From an uncultured Eubacteriaceae bacterium (GTDB lineage: Bacteria > Bacillota > Clostridia > Lachnospirales > CAG-274): 64,000 nucleotides of DNA. Under the pieces are notes generated by a model. The model did not search any database. It had not been told where the DNA came from and saw only the letters and a program-made list of their open reading frames with translations. The stretch's first letter is position 1, and each line of letters opens with the position of its first letter. The position numbers and the translations under genes are program-made. Below are positions 63,441 to 64,000 of the stretch, piece after piece. The stretch spans positions 62,001-126,000 of the forward strand of contig CAMMIW010000001.1 of NCBI GenBank assembly GCA_946497035.1, written 5' to 3'.

Positions 63441-64000
63441 TTAGTTAGTTTTTTTTGTTGTAGTTTCTGTTGTTTTATCAGAAGCAGTTGTGCTTTCTGT
63501 TGAGCTTTCTTTTGTAGTAGAAGCTGTTGTGCTTTCAGTAGTTGTAGAAGCTGTAGTTGCTGTAGTTGTAGTGTTTGAATTTCTTGCATTGTTTTCGTTG
63601 TAGATAGCAGTTCTAGAGTCTGCATCCCAAGAAACATTCACACCTAAAGCTTGACCTAAAGCTCTGAAAGGAACAAACATTCTACCATCTTTAATTTCAG
63701 CTTTAACACCATATTCCATAGGAATTCTAGTACCATCTACTGTCATAATGTTGCTACCAGCTTGGAATTGAATAATTTTTTGGCCAGTACCTGCACCGTA
63801 GTAGATTGTAGTAGTTTTAGTGTTTGCATCCCAAGCGATTTTGTTAGAAGCATCTGGGTTAGCTACATTACCTGTATCTACACCTAAAGCTACAGAAACA
63901 AATCTTAAAGGAACCATTGTGCTGTTGCTAGAAGCTTGGATATAAGGAGCTACGTCCATATCGATAGCTTGATCACCAACAAGAACAGTTTTTTCACCTA
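63441..64000 (-). CDS. Copper amine oxidase-like (stalk) domain surface protein, 5' part beyond the window
   Basis: About 186 codons are visible and the frame runs open through the right edge. The visible upstream residues GEKTVLVGDQAIDMDVAPYI are continuous with the later Met, so the Met at 63959 is not the true start. Two repeats of the amine-oxidase N-terminal fold end in STMVPLRFVSVALGVD and RMFVPFRALGQALGVNVSWD. A Thr/Ser/Lys-rich tail of about 45 residues (TTTTATTASTTTESTTAS) follows. Such stalk domains are probably structural in Clostridial secreted proteins. An alternative-frame Gln/Leu-rich ORF over the tail is a shadow. Confidence 0.85.
   Translation of the reverse strand, partial: GEKTVLVGDQAIDMDVAPYIQASSNSTMVPLRFVSVALGVDTGNVANPDASNKIAWDANTKTTTIYYGAGTGQKIIQFQAGSNIMTVDGTRIPMEYGVKAEIKDGRMFVPFRALGQALGVNVSWDADSRTAIYNENNARNSNTTTTATTASTTTESTTASTTKESSTESTTASDKTTETTTKKTN

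Noticed and set aside
63434..63637. Gln/Leu-rich ORF over the end of the copper-amine-oxidase-like gene
   Set aside because: It is the alternative-frame reading of the Thr/Ser repeat tail; the low-complexity DNA produces it automatically.
1..64000. CRISPR arrays, tRNA, rRNA, transposases, prophage genes
   Set aside because: No regular spaced repeats, tRNA-like cloverleafs, rRNA-like conserved blocks, DDE or integrase motifs, or phage structural genes were seen.

Overview
The window is about three quarters A+T and reads as a chromosomal segment of a low-GC, endospore-forming, flagellated anaerobe of the class Clostridia. The evidence is an alpha/beta small acid-soluble spore protein, the mbl-flhO-flhP order, an A-type flavodiiron protein, HemZ, RNase J, the ireB-ruvX-DUF1292 trio and strong AGGAGG ribosome sites. 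The genus cannot be fixed from the sequence alone. No phage, transposase, CRISPR, rRNA or tRNA is visible. The coding content is mostly core housekeeping with a few accessory units.

Layout. 1-3263 (+): the tail of an unknown gene, a VUT-family transporter and a poly-HAMP chemoreceptor. 3363-14670 (-): hydrolase, HAD phosphatase, MnmM-like methylase, ABC-F ATPase, spore protein, amino-acid permease, flavodiiron protein, RluB, HemW and LepA. 14778-19347 (-): SbcC and SbcD. 19407-22436 (-): mbl with the flagellar rod/hook genes flhO and flhP and a rod-binding protein. 22740-30637 (-): relA, dtd, a metallo-hydrolase, hemZ, hisS and aspS. 30852-33481 (-): a metal P-type ATPase cassette with DUF6110 and a 26-residue peptide. 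34495-37557 (-): a thiamine-precursor ABC transporter under a TPP riboswitch with a visible terminator. 38351-43540 (+): purC, purF, purB and purA. 43542-49522 (-): RNase J, DUF1292, RuvX, IreB, MtaB and an atypical AraC-type response regulator. 49696-52953 (+): an unknown protein with a His/Cys tail, a split ThrE exporter and a flavin reductase. 52991-54568 (-): a DEAD-box helicase. 54894-59837 (+): a sucrose operon scrA-scrB-scrR-scrK in which scrK carries an in-frame stop. 59982-64000 (-): a CAP-domain secreted protein, a second chemoreceptor and a partial copper-amine-oxidase-like surface protein.

The most unusual signal is not a gene. At least eight intergenic gaps hold a related element of roughly 40-105 nt, just 3' of a gene and on that gene's strand. 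Each full copy has a conserved AT-rich block followed by one or two hairpins. The hairpin sequences differ from copy to copy while the pairing is kept, which looks like a dispersed structured RNA or mobile palindromic repeat.

Other points of interest are a homopolymer frameshift in the DUF6110 gene, a receiver domain with Glu in place of the phospho-accepting Asp, tandem LacI-type operators, and several TTG starts supported by good ribosome sites. Where an upstream in-frame TTG or GTG lies inside a ribosome site, I moved the start to the ATG that follows it.
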